Positions 1-6,679 of a stretch of DNA of 11,016 nucleotides are shown piece by piece; within the stretch, counting starts at the first letter, position 1; every line of letters begins with the position of its first letter. The DNA is taken from contig CAYQBU010000133.1 of assembly GCA_964415785.1 (NCBI GenBank), forward strand, positions 1 through 11,016. Direction: 5' to 3'. Made by a program: the position numbers and the translations under genes. The stretch comes from SLJM01 sp964415785. Its GTDB lineage: Bacteria > Myxococcota_A > Bradymonadia > Bradymonadales > Bradymonadaceae. Under the pieces are notes generated by a model. It worked only from the letters and a program-made list of their open reading frames with translations. It was not told where the DNA came from and made no database searches.

Positions 1-300
1 ATAGGGGCGGTAGCAGTCGTCTTCCGGCATATAGCCCACGGCGCGACGGATCTGGGTGGCCTCGGTGCGGACGGAGTGGCCGAGCACCGAGGCCCGCCCC
101 CGATCGATGGACAGTAGCCCCAGCAGGGTTTTGATGAGCGTTGATTTACCGGCGCCATTGGGACCAAGCAGGCCCACGGAGGCCGTTTGGGAGCCCTGGT
201 CATCGATGTCGATGGACAGGCTCAGCTCGTCGAGGGCGACGAGTTGTCCGTAGCGCTTATGGAGTGCGTCGATATCGAAAAGCAAGGTCGTCGGTCCCAC
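1..300 (-). CDS. ABC transporter ATP-binding protein, N-terminal part (runs off the left edge)
   Basis: Only the first 100 codons are in the window, reading leftwards from a GTG at 300-298. The product would power an ABC transporter at the inner membrane. Seen: an A-loop-like RYGQLVALDEL near residues 16-26, a perfect Walker A, GPNGAGKST, at residues 46-54, and the Q-loop region GYMPEDD near 89-95. A Glu where many ABC proteins have Gln is, as I recall, common in the ABC-2 exporter branch (NatA/CcmA-like), so an exporter ATPase is the likely type. Signature motif, Walker B and H-loop lie outside the window. The start is unsettled. An ATG at 319-317, one base after the stop of the upstream kinase gene, would be the natural coupled start, but the T8 run at 311-304 puts it out of frame after five codons. 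The GTG then restarts one base after that stop. Co-transcription with the kinase is very likely. Confidence 0.88.
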   Translation of the reverse strand, partial: MGPTTLLFDIDALHKRYGQLVALDELSLSIDIDDQGSQTASVGLLGPNGAGKSTLIKTLLGLLSIDRGRASVLGHSVRTEATQIRRAVGYMPEDDCYRPY

Positions 301-320
301 CTCAAAAAAAACGGGTCATG

Positions 321-1886
321 CTAGCTAAGGACAAGTAGATAGGCGCCAATGGCTCCCACCAGCAACAAGGCCAGCAGGCCAATGGCAGCTCCCAGGAGAT
401 AGAGGATCAATCGGGTATTGTCATCGGCGGTGGATGAATTCTTTGCCGACGAGGACGCGCTTAGATTGGAGGCGGTGGCGGTATCGGCAGAGGAGGTGCT
501 CGCCGGGGTGGCGGCGGTGGTGGCGTTACCATTGGAGGAGGCCTTCAGGGCTTTTTCCTCCAGATCCACGGCGCTGTACATGCCGGTGAGCTCCAGGCCC
601 GGAACATAGCCGGGTCGGCCCTCCAATTTTTGTTCGCGAACGATTTCCTGCTCCCGGGCCACCAGGGCCTCGAACATATCCATGGCCGATTGGAAGCGCT
701 CGTCGGGCTCCTTGGCCATCGCCTTGAGGATGATATTTTGCATCGTCGGCGAGACGCGGTCGGGGGCGACTTCGGACGGGGGCGTGGGGTCGTTGAAAAC
801 ATGAGCGGTCAGGATCTTGACCGGCGTTTTGGCCGAAAAGGGCAGGTGGCCGGTCATCATTTCGTAGAGGATGCAGCCCAGGCTGTAGATGTCGGTGCGC
901 TGGTCGAGGTCCATGGCCTGGGCCTGCTCCGGCGACAGATATTCGGGGGTGCCATAGACAATGCCGGCCTGGGTCAATTTCTTTTGCTCTTGCTGGCCCT
1001 GGGGTTGTTTGATCTTGGCGATGCCGAAATCCAGAATTTTGGCGAAGTCCTTTTCGCCTCGCCACTCGGTGAGCAGGACGTTATCCGGTTTGAGATCGCG
1101 GTGAATGATGCCCAGGTCGTGGGCTTCGGAAAGGCCGCTGCAGATTTGCTTGAGGATCTTGATGGCCCGCATCTCATCGAGGAGTTGTTCGCGGTCCAGA
1201 ACCTCGCGCAGGGGAACGCCGTTGACATATTCCATGGCCAGGTAGAGCAGATCCTGGTCCGTTCGCCCGAAGATGAAGACGCGGATGATATTGGGGTGGG
1301 TGATCATGGAGACCACCTGAGCCTCGCGATGAAATCGCTGCACAAGCTCATCGCTCTCCGCCGACTCCTCGTGGAGCACCTTGACGGCGATTTTTTGCTC
1401 GATGGAATCCTGCTGGGCCAGATAGACGGCGCCCATGCCGCCTTCGCCTAACTTGCTCTGGATGGTGTATTCACCAAAGAGGCGTTGGCCGACGAGGTCC
1501 GAGGGATCGAGGGTTTCGCGGGGAGAGGCTTGTCTCATGGAGGCCTTCGCCTTTGAGTCGCTGAGAGGGGCAGGTCTGTCGGTTCGGGTAGGGGTCTTTT
1601 TGGGGCCCCTGGCGGGGGCTGGCGTCTTCTTCGGTTGCTGGCGCTTGGGCTTTGATGTGGCGTTGTTCTTGGACTTCTTCGACAGCTCGGCGGTGGACGG
1701 GCCAGAGAAGTCGATCAGTGTTTCGGCGCTCTCCAATTCCAGGTCGTCTGACGAGGAACTGGGTTCACCGCCGTATTCTTTGAGGGTTGCCCGGCCGTCC
1801 TGTGCTTCGACGAGGGTCGTCCCGTCGTGGGGGCAGGTCTGAATATCCTCACTGAATTGGCGGTTGCATGTGGGGCAGATGGGCAT
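321..1886 (-). CDS. Ser/Thr protein kinase with N-terminal zinc-knuckle-like motif and C-terminal membrane anchor
   Basis: A 521-residue eukaryotic-type (Hanks) kinase. The N terminus has CPTC at 4-7 and CPHDG at 18-22, a short zinc-binding-looking knuckle. Acidic/Ser-rich sequence follows to about 60, then a Lys/Pro-rich linker to about 108. The kinase domain spans about 138-410: glycine loop GEGGMG (147-152), ATP Lys169, helix-C Glu188, catalytic HRDLKPDN (262-269), DFG (286-288), activation-loop end GTPEYLSPE, and Asp332. All key residues are present, so it should be active. A Ser/Thr/Ala-rich linker leads to one hydrophobic segment (about 492-520) that ends at the C terminus. The kinase is therefore tail-anchored with no extracytoplasmic sensor domain, unlike PknB types. 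AGGGAG lies 5 bases before the ATG. The stop TAG is one base from an ATG leading into the ABC ATPase gene, so the two form a unit. Substrates are unknown. Confidence 0.95.
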   Translation of the reverse strand: MPICPTCNRQFSEDIQTCPHDGTTLVEAQDGRATLKEYGGEPSSSSDDLELESAETLIDFSGPSTAELSKKSKNNATSKPKRQQPKKTPAPARGPKKTPTRTDRPAPLSDSKAKASMRQASPRETLDPSDLVGQRLFGEYTIQSKLGEGGMGAVYLAQQDSIEQKIAVKVLHEESAESDELVQRFHREAQVVSMITHPNIIRVFIFGRTDQDLLYLAMEYVNGVPLREVLDREQLLDEMRAIKILKQICSGLSEAHDLGIIHRDLKPDNVLLTEWRGEKDFAKILDFGIAKIKQPQGQQEQKKLTQAGIVYGTPEYLSPEQAQAMDLDQRTDIYSLGCILYEMMTGHLPFSAKTPVKILTAHVFNDPTPPSEVAPDRVSPTMQNIILKAMAKEPDERFQSAMDMFEALVAREQEIVREQKLEGRPGYVPGLELTGMYSAVDLEEKALKASSNGNATTAATPASTSSADTATASNLSASSSAKNSSTADDNTRLILYLLGAAIGLLALLLVGAIGAYLLVLS

Positions 1887-2035
1887 CGTGGCTCCCTGAC
1901 CTCAAGGGCCCAGAGGGTGGATAGATTGGCTTATATCACAGGGGGAGATCATAAGAAAATGTCACATGATATGATAGGGATTGGCCGTGCAGTGCAGAAC
2001 AGAGAATCAAATCGAGCGTTGAAGTTGACGAAATC
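1887..2035. promoter_or_regulatory. Divergent intergenic region between the kinase and queG
   Basis: These 149 bases separate two divergently read genes and must hold both promoters. The stretch from about 1920 to 1985 is clearly more AT-rich than the flanking genes. A weak plus-strand candidate is TTGGCT (1926-1931) followed after 18 bases by CATAAG (1950-1955). On the minus strand GATATAAG-like and TTATGAT-like -10 sequences occur without a well-spaced -35. None is strong enough to name a start site. A 9-base imperfect-centre palindrome, ATGTCACAT (1959-1967), is the only dyad seen and may be chance. The kinase has AGGGAG just before its ATG. Confidence 0.4.
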
Positions 2036-3229
2036 ATGCATCGAGACGACAAGAGGACATTGCGGGAGGCGATACGGAGGCGGGCGAGGGCGCTGCATTT
2101 TGATGAGGTCGCGTTTATCCCGGCGGAGCGATTGCCCACGGAGCGGGCCTATCAGGAGTGGTTGAGCGAGGGGCGTCAGGGGGGAATGCACTATATGGGC
2201 AACCACCAGCCGCTGCGCGTCGATCCGGCGGCCATGGAGCCGGGGACAAAGTCGGTGGTCGTGATGTTGAATAATTACTACCAGCCCCTGGATTTGCTCG
2301 AAGGAGGGGTGAGGATTTGCCGCTATGCCCAGGGCGATGATTACCACGATCGGCTCTGGGATCGGATGAGGACGTTGGCGGCCTTTATCCATGGGGAAAG
2401 CGGGGTGGATGTGGCGACGCGGCCGGCGGTAGATACGGCGCCGCTGCTGGAGCGCGATCTGGCCCGCCAGGCGGGGTTGGGGTGGGTGGGAAAAAATGCA
2501 CTGCTCATTCGCCAGGGGCTGGGGTCCTATGCGTTTATCGCCGAAATTCTTCTGGACGTCGACATCAGCGAGGGGCCGGTACAGGAGGCCCCTGATCGCT
2601 GCGGGACTTGCTCGCGGTGCATCGATGCCTGCCCGACCAACGCCATTGTTGCTCCCCGGGTCATCGACGCTCGCCGTTGTATTGCCTACCTGACCATCGA
2701 ACTTCGGGGGCCTATTCCCCGTCGGCTCCGACCCCTGATCGGCGACCACCTCTTTGGATGCGATATCTGCCAGGAGGTCTGCCCCTGGAATGGGGCGGCA
2801 CCGATCAGCGATGATCCCATGCATCAGACCCGACAGGTCTATCGCGAGCTAGAGCCCATCGACCTGCTCAGCTTCGATATACGTCGCTACGGGGAGGTCT
2901 TTCAAAAATCGGCGATGAAGCGAGCGAAGCTAAGGGGGCTGAAGCGAAATGCGGCGGTGGTGGTGGGCAATACGGGCGGGCCTTCAGATGTGGAGGCGCT
3001 GCTGGAGGCCTTCGTCGACGAAGAGGAGTCACTGGTTAGAGGCCATATTGCCTGGGCCATTGGCCAACTCGGCGATCTGGAGGCCCGGCGTTGGCTGGAG
3101 CTATTTGAGACCGATGAGGGCGATGTCTTTGTGCGAGAGGAGATACTCGCTGCAAAGATTAGCATCGACGGGCGTTGCCAACTGTCCCAAAGTGGCTACT
3201 CTATGGGACAGATCAGAACAACCTGGTAG
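2036..3229 (+). CDS. queG: Epoxyqueuosine reductase QueG
   Basis: Cobalamin-dependent iron-sulfur enzyme that reduces epoxyqueuosine to queuosine in the wobble base of tRNAs for Asp, Asn, His and Tyr; cytoplasmic. The 397-residue protein carries the family signature DTAPLLER (133-140) followed by DLARQAGLGWVGKN (141-154). Asp133 corresponds to the proton-donor Asp of the studied enzymes. Two 4Fe-4S clusters are indicated by Cys189, 192, 195, 199 and Cys215, 242, 245, 249 (motifs CGTCSRCIDACP and CDICQEVCPWN). The C terminus from about 300 looks like HEAT repeats, as in long QueG proteins. ATG at 2036 was chosen because the following helix matches the family's usual N terminus; there is no strong ribosome site before it. 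The oxidase gene follows after 36 bases, so the two are probably co-transcribed. No other queuosine genes are in the window. Confidence 0.95.
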   Translation: MHRDDKRTLREAIRRRARALHFDEVAFIPAERLPTERAYQEWLSEGRQGGMHYMGNHQPLRVDPAAMEPGTKSVVVMLNNYYQPLDLLEGGVRICRYAQGDDYHDRLWDRMRTLAAFIHGESGVDVATRPAVDTAPLLERDLARQAGLGWVGKNALLIRQGLGSYAFIAEILLDVDISEGPVQEAPDRCGTCSRCIDACPTNAIVAPRVIDARRCIAYLTIELRGPIPRRLRPLIGDHLFGCDICQEVCPWNGAAPISDDPMHQTRQVYRELEPIDLLSFDIRRYGEVFQKSAMKRAKLRGLKRNAAVVVGNTGGPSDVEALLEAFVDEEESLVRGHIAWAIGQLGDLEARRWLELFETDEGDVFVREEILAAKISIDGRCQLSQSGYSMGQIRTTW

Positions 3230-3254
3230 TGCGAGGGCACGAGTTTTTCCTGAC

Positions 3255-3260
3255 GGAGGT
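3255..3260 (+). promoter_or_regulatory. Ribosome binding site of the R2-like oxidase gene
   Basis: GGAGGT lies five bases before the ATG at 3266. It is a strong site that fixes the start in the short gap after queG and implies the gene is translated independently of queG even if co-transcribed. Confidence 0.75.
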
Positions 3261-3265
3261 GAACG

Positions 3266-4138
3266 ATGGATCAGCACCGAAGCTTTAAGACGACGGGCGA
3301 AAAAGGACTCGATTTTGATAGCCTGCCCATGCAGCTATGGGATAAGGCCAAAAAATTGGGCATTTGGAACCCGGCGGAGATCGACTTTCACAAGGATCGC
3401 CAGGACTGGAAATCCTTCGACGAGGGCGAGCGGGAGGTACTGCTGCATCTGAGTTCGCTATTTATCGGCGGCGAGGAAGCGGTGACCGTCGATCTTCTGC
3501 CCCTGATCGCCGTGATCGCCGAAGAGGGACGGCTGGAAGAGGAGATGTATCTGACCTCATTTCTCTGGGAAGAGGCCAAGCACGTGGAGGCTTTTCGTCG
3601 CTTCTTTGACGAGGTGGCCCAGGAGTTTTCGGATTTGAGTCGCTTCCACGGACCCAATTATAAGCGCCTCTTCGAGGTGGAGTTGCCTCAGGCCCTTCAG
3701 GCGTTGCGCGATGACAGCTCTCCGGTGGCCCAGGCCCGTGCCTCGGTGACCTATAATATGATCGTCGAAGGGGTACTGGCGGAGACGGGGTACCATGCCT
3801 ATTTCGATATGTTGGAGAGAAATAATCTGATGCCCGGGATGCGTCAGATCGTGGGCAAGCTCAAACAGGATGAGTCCCGTCACCTGGCCTACGGCGTTCA
3901 CTTGTTGTCGCGCCTGGTCAGCGAGAATGGAGAACCGGTGTGGGAGGCCATCGACGGGCGGATGAATGAGCTATTTCCAACGGCCCTGGGGATTGTCGAC
4001 GAAATTTTCGAGCCCTACGACGATCCCCCCTTCGGTCTTGAGAAGGGGCGATTTGTGGAGTTTGCAACCTCTCAATTTCAGAAGCGGTACCAGCGCATCG
4101 CCCGATCGCGGCAGCAGTCTACAATTGGCGCCAAATAG
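3266..4138 (+). CDS. R2-like ligand-binding oxidase (R2lox), Mn/Fe ferritin-like
   Basis: A 290-residue ferritin-fold protein of the ribonucleotide-reductase R2-like superfamily, R2lox branch (as in Mycobacterium tuberculosis Rv0233 and the Geobacillus enzyme). These proteins bind a Mn/Fe pair and a fatty-acid-like ligand and form a Tyr-Val ether cross-link; the physiological reaction is unsettled. All six expected metal ligands are seen: Glu70, Glu103, His106 (EEAKH), Glu168, Glu203 and His206 (DESRH). The cross-link pair, Val73 and Tyr163, is also in place. This separates it from true NrdB/R2 subunits, which keep a radical Tyr at another site, and no ribonucleotide reductase large subunit lies nearby. 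Length and spacing match the family. It sits 36 bases after queG with its own strong ribosome site. I am confident of the family, not of the substrate. Confidence 0.93.
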   Translation: MDQHRSFKTTGEKGLDFDSLPMQLWDKAKKLGIWNPAEIDFHKDRQDWKSFDEGEREVLLHLSSLFIGGEEAVTVDLLPLIAVIAEEGRLEEEMYLTSFLWEEAKHVEAFRRFFDEVAQEFSDLSRFHGPNYKRLFEVELPQALQALRDDSSPVAQARASVTYNMIVEGVLAETGYHAYFDMLERNNLMPGMRQIVGKLKQDESRHLAYGVHLLSRLVSENGEPVWEAIDGRMNELFPTALGIVDEIFEPYDDPPFGLEKGRFVEFATSQFQKRYQRIARSRQQSTIGAK

Positions 4139-4214
4139 GCAGTGGTAAAAAAAGTTAGTGTGTGTTAGAGGCCAAATTCCAGTGCCATCGACAACTCCAA
4201 TGTCAAGAGGGACC

Positions 4215-5090
4215 ATGAGCGACGAGCCAAGCCTGTATCGACTGGAGCGCCCCGACGAGCAAACCCTGCCCGTCGTGGTCGACGTGCCCCATGCCGGGGA
4301 GTGGATTCCCGATGACCTTCGCAAGGACATGAAGGTCGGCGACAAGAAGTTGCGTCGCGATCTGGATCTATACGTCGATGAAATTTGGAAAGACGCGGCC
4401 GAATTGGGGGCGACTTTGATGGTCTCCAACGTCTCGCGTTATGTGGTCGATCTCAATCGGGCACCCGACGATGTGTCGCCGCGGACCGTGCGCGGCGGAA
4501 AGCGCATCGACGATGAGGGCTATTACCAGGACCGAGGGGTGGTGTGGCGCACGACGACTGCCAAAGACCCGGTGTTGAAAAAGCCGATGTCCAAAAAGAA
4601 GTTCAAAAAGCGCCTGGATCGCTTCTACCACCCATACCACGAGGTACTGGAAGAAGAGATCAAGCGGGTCCAATCGGAATTCGGTTATTGCGTCCTCATC
4701 GATGGGCATTCCATGCCCTCGATGGGCCGTAAGGGCCATACCGATCCGGGCCACCGGCGCCCGGAGATCGTTCCCGGCGACGTCGACGGCACCTCCTGCG
4801 ATCGGACCGTTCGCTGGATGGTGGAAGAACACTTTCGGGACGCCGGGTTTAGCGTGCGCTCCAACGAACCCTATAAGGGTGGGTTTATCACGCGCAATTA
4901 TGGTCACCCGCGCAAGGGCTTTCACGCCATTCAGCTCGAGGTTCGACGCGATCTGTACATGAATGAGAAGAGCTTTGTGAAGCGGCCCAAGGGGCTCCGG
5001 GAATTGGCCGAAGCTTGTTCGGCGCTTTTGCCGGCCTGTGGGGAGTTGGATTCCAAGGCCCTCAAACCATCGCGCGGAACGCGTTATTAG
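4215..5090 (+). CDS. N-formylglutamate amidohydrolase family protein (HutG-like)
   Basis: A 291-residue cytoplasmic member of the N-formylglutamate amidohydrolase family, metal-dependent hydrolases that release formate and glutamate at the end of one histidine-degradation route. Seen: PHAG near residues 25-28, SRYVVDLNR near 74-82, IDGHSM near 162-167, a Pro/Glu stretch RPEIVPGD, NEPYKGG near 217-223, and ITRNYGHP followed by AIQLEVRRDLYMN near 238-250. His26, the Asp-Gly-His (163-165) and Glu242 are candidate metal or catalytic residues. The ATG at 4215 was chosen because AAGAGGGA precedes it and the conserved region begins soon after; a GTG at 4158 or ATG at 4200 would add 19 or 5 unconserved residues. 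No histidine-degradation genes are nearby, so the real substrate may be another N-acyl amino acid. A Lys-rich stretch (near 122-132) is notable. Confidence 0.88.
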   Translation: MSDEPSLYRLERPDEQTLPVVVDVPHAGEWIPDDLRKDMKVGDKKLRRDLDLYVDEIWKDAAELGATLMVSNVSRYVVDLNRAPDDVSPRTVRGGKRIDDEGYYQDRGVVWRTTTAKDPVLKKPMSKKKFKKRLDRFYHPYHEVLEEEIKRVQSEFGYCVLIDGHSMPSMGRKGHTDPGHRRPEIVPGDVDGTSCDRTVRWMVEEHFRDAGFSVRSNEPYKGGFITRNYGHPRKGFHAIQLEVRRDLYMNEKSFVKRPKGLRELAEACSALLPACGELDSKALKPSRGTRY

Positions 5091-5133
5091 TGCGGCCTGC
5101 GCCACACCGGTGGAGTGAGAAGGGCGGCCCGCC

Positions 5134-5697
5134 TCAAGCCACGGCGAGCCAGCCCAGGCTAAAGATCAAGAAGTACACCAAAACTCGGGGGATACGGATT
5201 AGTGTCGCCAGAAAGAAGCGTCGGTAATCCATCCGATAGATCCCGGCAAGCCAGCACATGATGGAAAAGGGAAGAGGGGTAAGGGCGGCGATGCCGATGG
5301 CCCAGACGCCGTGGTGCTCGAAGAGTTTCGTGGCCCGCTGATGATGGGGTTCGATGAGCCGATGAAGCAGGGGTAGGCGGCCGATATAGGGCCCCAACCA
5401 GTAGGCCAGGGTAGCCCCAATGACGGTGGATATGCAGGTGATGAGTAGAGCGGGAATGATGAGATGATCGGCGGCGATGGCGGCGGCGACGAAGGTGGAT
5501 GGGGGGAGGGGAACGGCGAGAATGTCGGAGGCCAGGACGCCCACAGCGATCCCGGCGGTGCCGAAGGACTCCAGGAGTTGCAGGCTGGCTCGACTCAAGG
5601 GGTCGGCGGCGATGAGGGCGATCACCAGGAAGACAAGCGATGTCACCACCAGGGTGAGGAGGCCGCGCATCAGCAGGCTGGGAGAGGAGAGGTCCAT
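5134..5697 (-). CDS. VTT/DedA-type membrane protein
   Basis: A 187-residue, strongly hydrophobic inner-membrane protein of the VTT (DedA/SNARE-associated, TVP38/YqaA-like) group, relatives of which act in lipid-carrier or phospholipid movement. Hydrophobic segments lie at about 11-31, 47-75 (containing PLPP, possibly re-entrant), 80-102, 130-153 and 166-187. The family's central pattern is visible: LFEHHGVWAIGIAALTPLPF (125-144), AG (151-152), then FF...RIPR (161-171) with Arg168 and Arg171. The ATG at 5697 follows directly on the TAA of the upstream gene, and GAGGT lies seven bases before it inside that gene. The two are therefore translationally coupled. It converges on the amidohydrolase gene with only 43 bases between, where I see no convincing terminator. 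The exact substrate is unknown. Confidence 0.85.
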   Translation of the reverse strand: MDLSSPSLLMRGLLTLVVTSLVFLVIALIAADPLSRASLQLLESFGTAGIAVGVLASDILAVPLPPSTFVAAAIAADHLIIPALLITCISTVIGATLAYWLGPYIGRLPLLHRLIEPHHQRATKLFEHHGVWAIGIAALTPLPFSIMCWLAGIYRMDYRRFFLATLIRIPRVLVYFLIFSLGWLAVA

Positions 5698-6474
5698 TTA
5701 GTGGACCTCGCCCAGGTGGGTGCGAAGTCCGGTGGCCACCATGCGTCTTCGGATGCGGCGACGCAAAAATGGGTCATTGAGCAGTTGATGGGCGGCCTGG
5801 AGGCGAAGGCGCATCGTCTGACCGGTCACCCGGCTGGAGAGGAAGCGGTAAGCACGGCGAATTTCGTCTACACCGGTGCGCCAATGGAGGCCCAAAAAGT
5901 CAAAGGGGGACTGGATATCGCGAAGTGGTATCGGGGAGCGAAGCAGGAGGCCAGCGGAGGCCAAGCCCTTGAGAAATCGGTGGACCTCAGACCGAGAGAT
6001 GCCGGCGCTGGAGACCGCGGCGTCGATGGAGTCGAGGGTCAAATGCTGGGTGTAGAGCCGATGGGTCAGGTCCTTGAGAAAGGGGAGCGAAAAGTCAGGC
6101 GTCAGCTCCGGTGGGGCGTCGGGACGCAGGCCAAAAGAGCCGGGCCAGGGGAAGTGTCTGGGTTCCAGAAGGCGGTCGCGACAGGGAGGGGGAGGTTGAT
6201 CTTGTTCGTGGAGATAGAGGCGGAAGCCCAGCGACCGGCGCTGGGCGTCGACCTGACAGCGCCATTCCAGCGGCGAGATGTGCGGACCGACCCGAAATGA
6301 CTGCACCGGCCAGCCCCCGGGAGCGATGAGAAAGAGCACGGTCGGTTCGGTCCATGGCCCGTGGTGACGTGGAATTGGCGGCGTGGCGGCGGTAGAAAAG
6401 AAGGCGTCTCGCCACCAAGACCATGAGCGGTGAGCGTGGACATACAGGAGTCGTACCGCCGGTATCTCTTTCAA
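5698..6474 (-). CDS. Winged-helix / J-domain-like protein of unknown function
   Basis: I do not recognise a named family for this 258-residue protein. Its N-terminal 120 residues are Trp/Pro/Arg-rich and show no motif I know. Residues about 135-180 read as a winged-helix-type DNA-binding or interaction module (LTLDSIDAAVSSAGISRSEV, then LKGLASAGLL). The last part (about 188-240) resembles a J domain: SPFDFLGL, then DEIRRAYRFLSS, then LQAAHQLLNDPFLRRRIRR. The HPD tripeptide needed to stimulate Hsp70 is absent; RVTGQ occupies that loop. It is very Arg-rich at the C terminus. The start is TTG at 6474-6472, supported by GAGGGGGA (6486-6479) at ideal spacing; no ATG in frame fits. The stop TAA abuts the ATG of the VTT membrane protein, so the two are expressed together and may act together. 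The gene itself is solid; the domain readings are tentative. Confidence 0.7.
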   Translation of the reverse strand: MKEIPAVRLLYVHAHRSWSWWRDAFFSTAATPPIPRHHGPWTEPTVLFLIAPGGWPVQSFRVGPHISPLEWRCQVDAQRRSLGFRLYLHEQDQPPPPCRDRLLEPRHFPWPGSFGLRPDAPPELTPDFSLPFLKDLTHRLYTQHLTLDSIDAAVSSAGISRSEVHRFLKGLASAGLLLRSPIPLRDIQSPFDFLGLHWRTGVDEIRRAYRFLSSRVTGQTMRLRLQAAHQLLNDPFLRRRIRRRMVATGLRTHLGEVH

Positions 6475-6679
6475 AATGTCCCCCTCGAGATTGAAATTGC
6501 AGGCATCGCGGAGTCACCGGGACTGCCTCACCAAAAAACCTAAGGCGATCGGCGAGTGTGACCAGCAATGGCCAGCACTTGAACCGGAGCAAGGGGGGGG
6601 CGAGTGGTCAAAAGAGCGCAAGTATGCACAATAAGGTAGCTAGCTGTTGAGCGGTATTGGCTCCGATGGGAAGGATGGC
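6475..6679. promoter_or_regulatory. Divergent intergenic region between the J-like gene and the hydrolase gene
   Basis: About 200 bases between two divergent genes, expected to hold both promoters. Possible plus-strand elements are TGGTCA (6605-6610) and, 17-18 bases on, ACAATAA (6628-6634), only partly like sigma70 boxes. A run of G at about 6593-6600 and a T6 run on the minus strand (near 6535-6540) are seen. On the minus strand an ATG opens an 11-codon ORF whose TGA overlaps the TTG start of the J-like gene, which could be a leader peptide or chance. No terminator or clear operator was found. Confidence 0.3.

Noticed and set aside
630..1451. A 273-codon plus-strand open frame
   Set aside because: It is the reverse shadow of the kinase catalytic domain, which has all conserved motifs.
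1949..2824. A 291-codon minus-strand open frame
   Set aside because: It is antisense to queG and runs over the divergent promoter region; no domain is visible.
3266..4138. Ribonucleotide reductase small subunit
   Set aside because: Residue placement (Val73/Tyr163 pair, Glu at the first ligand position) fits R2lox, and no large subunit gene is nearby.
4368..5105. A 245-codon minus-strand open frame
   Set aside because: It is antisense to the amidohydrolase gene with no motif of its own.
5091..5133. Possible bidirectional terminator between converging genes
   Set aside because: Only short palindromes (CACCGGTG and a GGCG/CGCC pair) with no T run on either side.
5464..6300. A 278-codon plus-strand open frame
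   Set aside because: It is Gly/Glu/Gln-rich low-complexity sequence opposite the coupled VTT and J-like genes, whose membrane segments and abutting stop/start are convincing.
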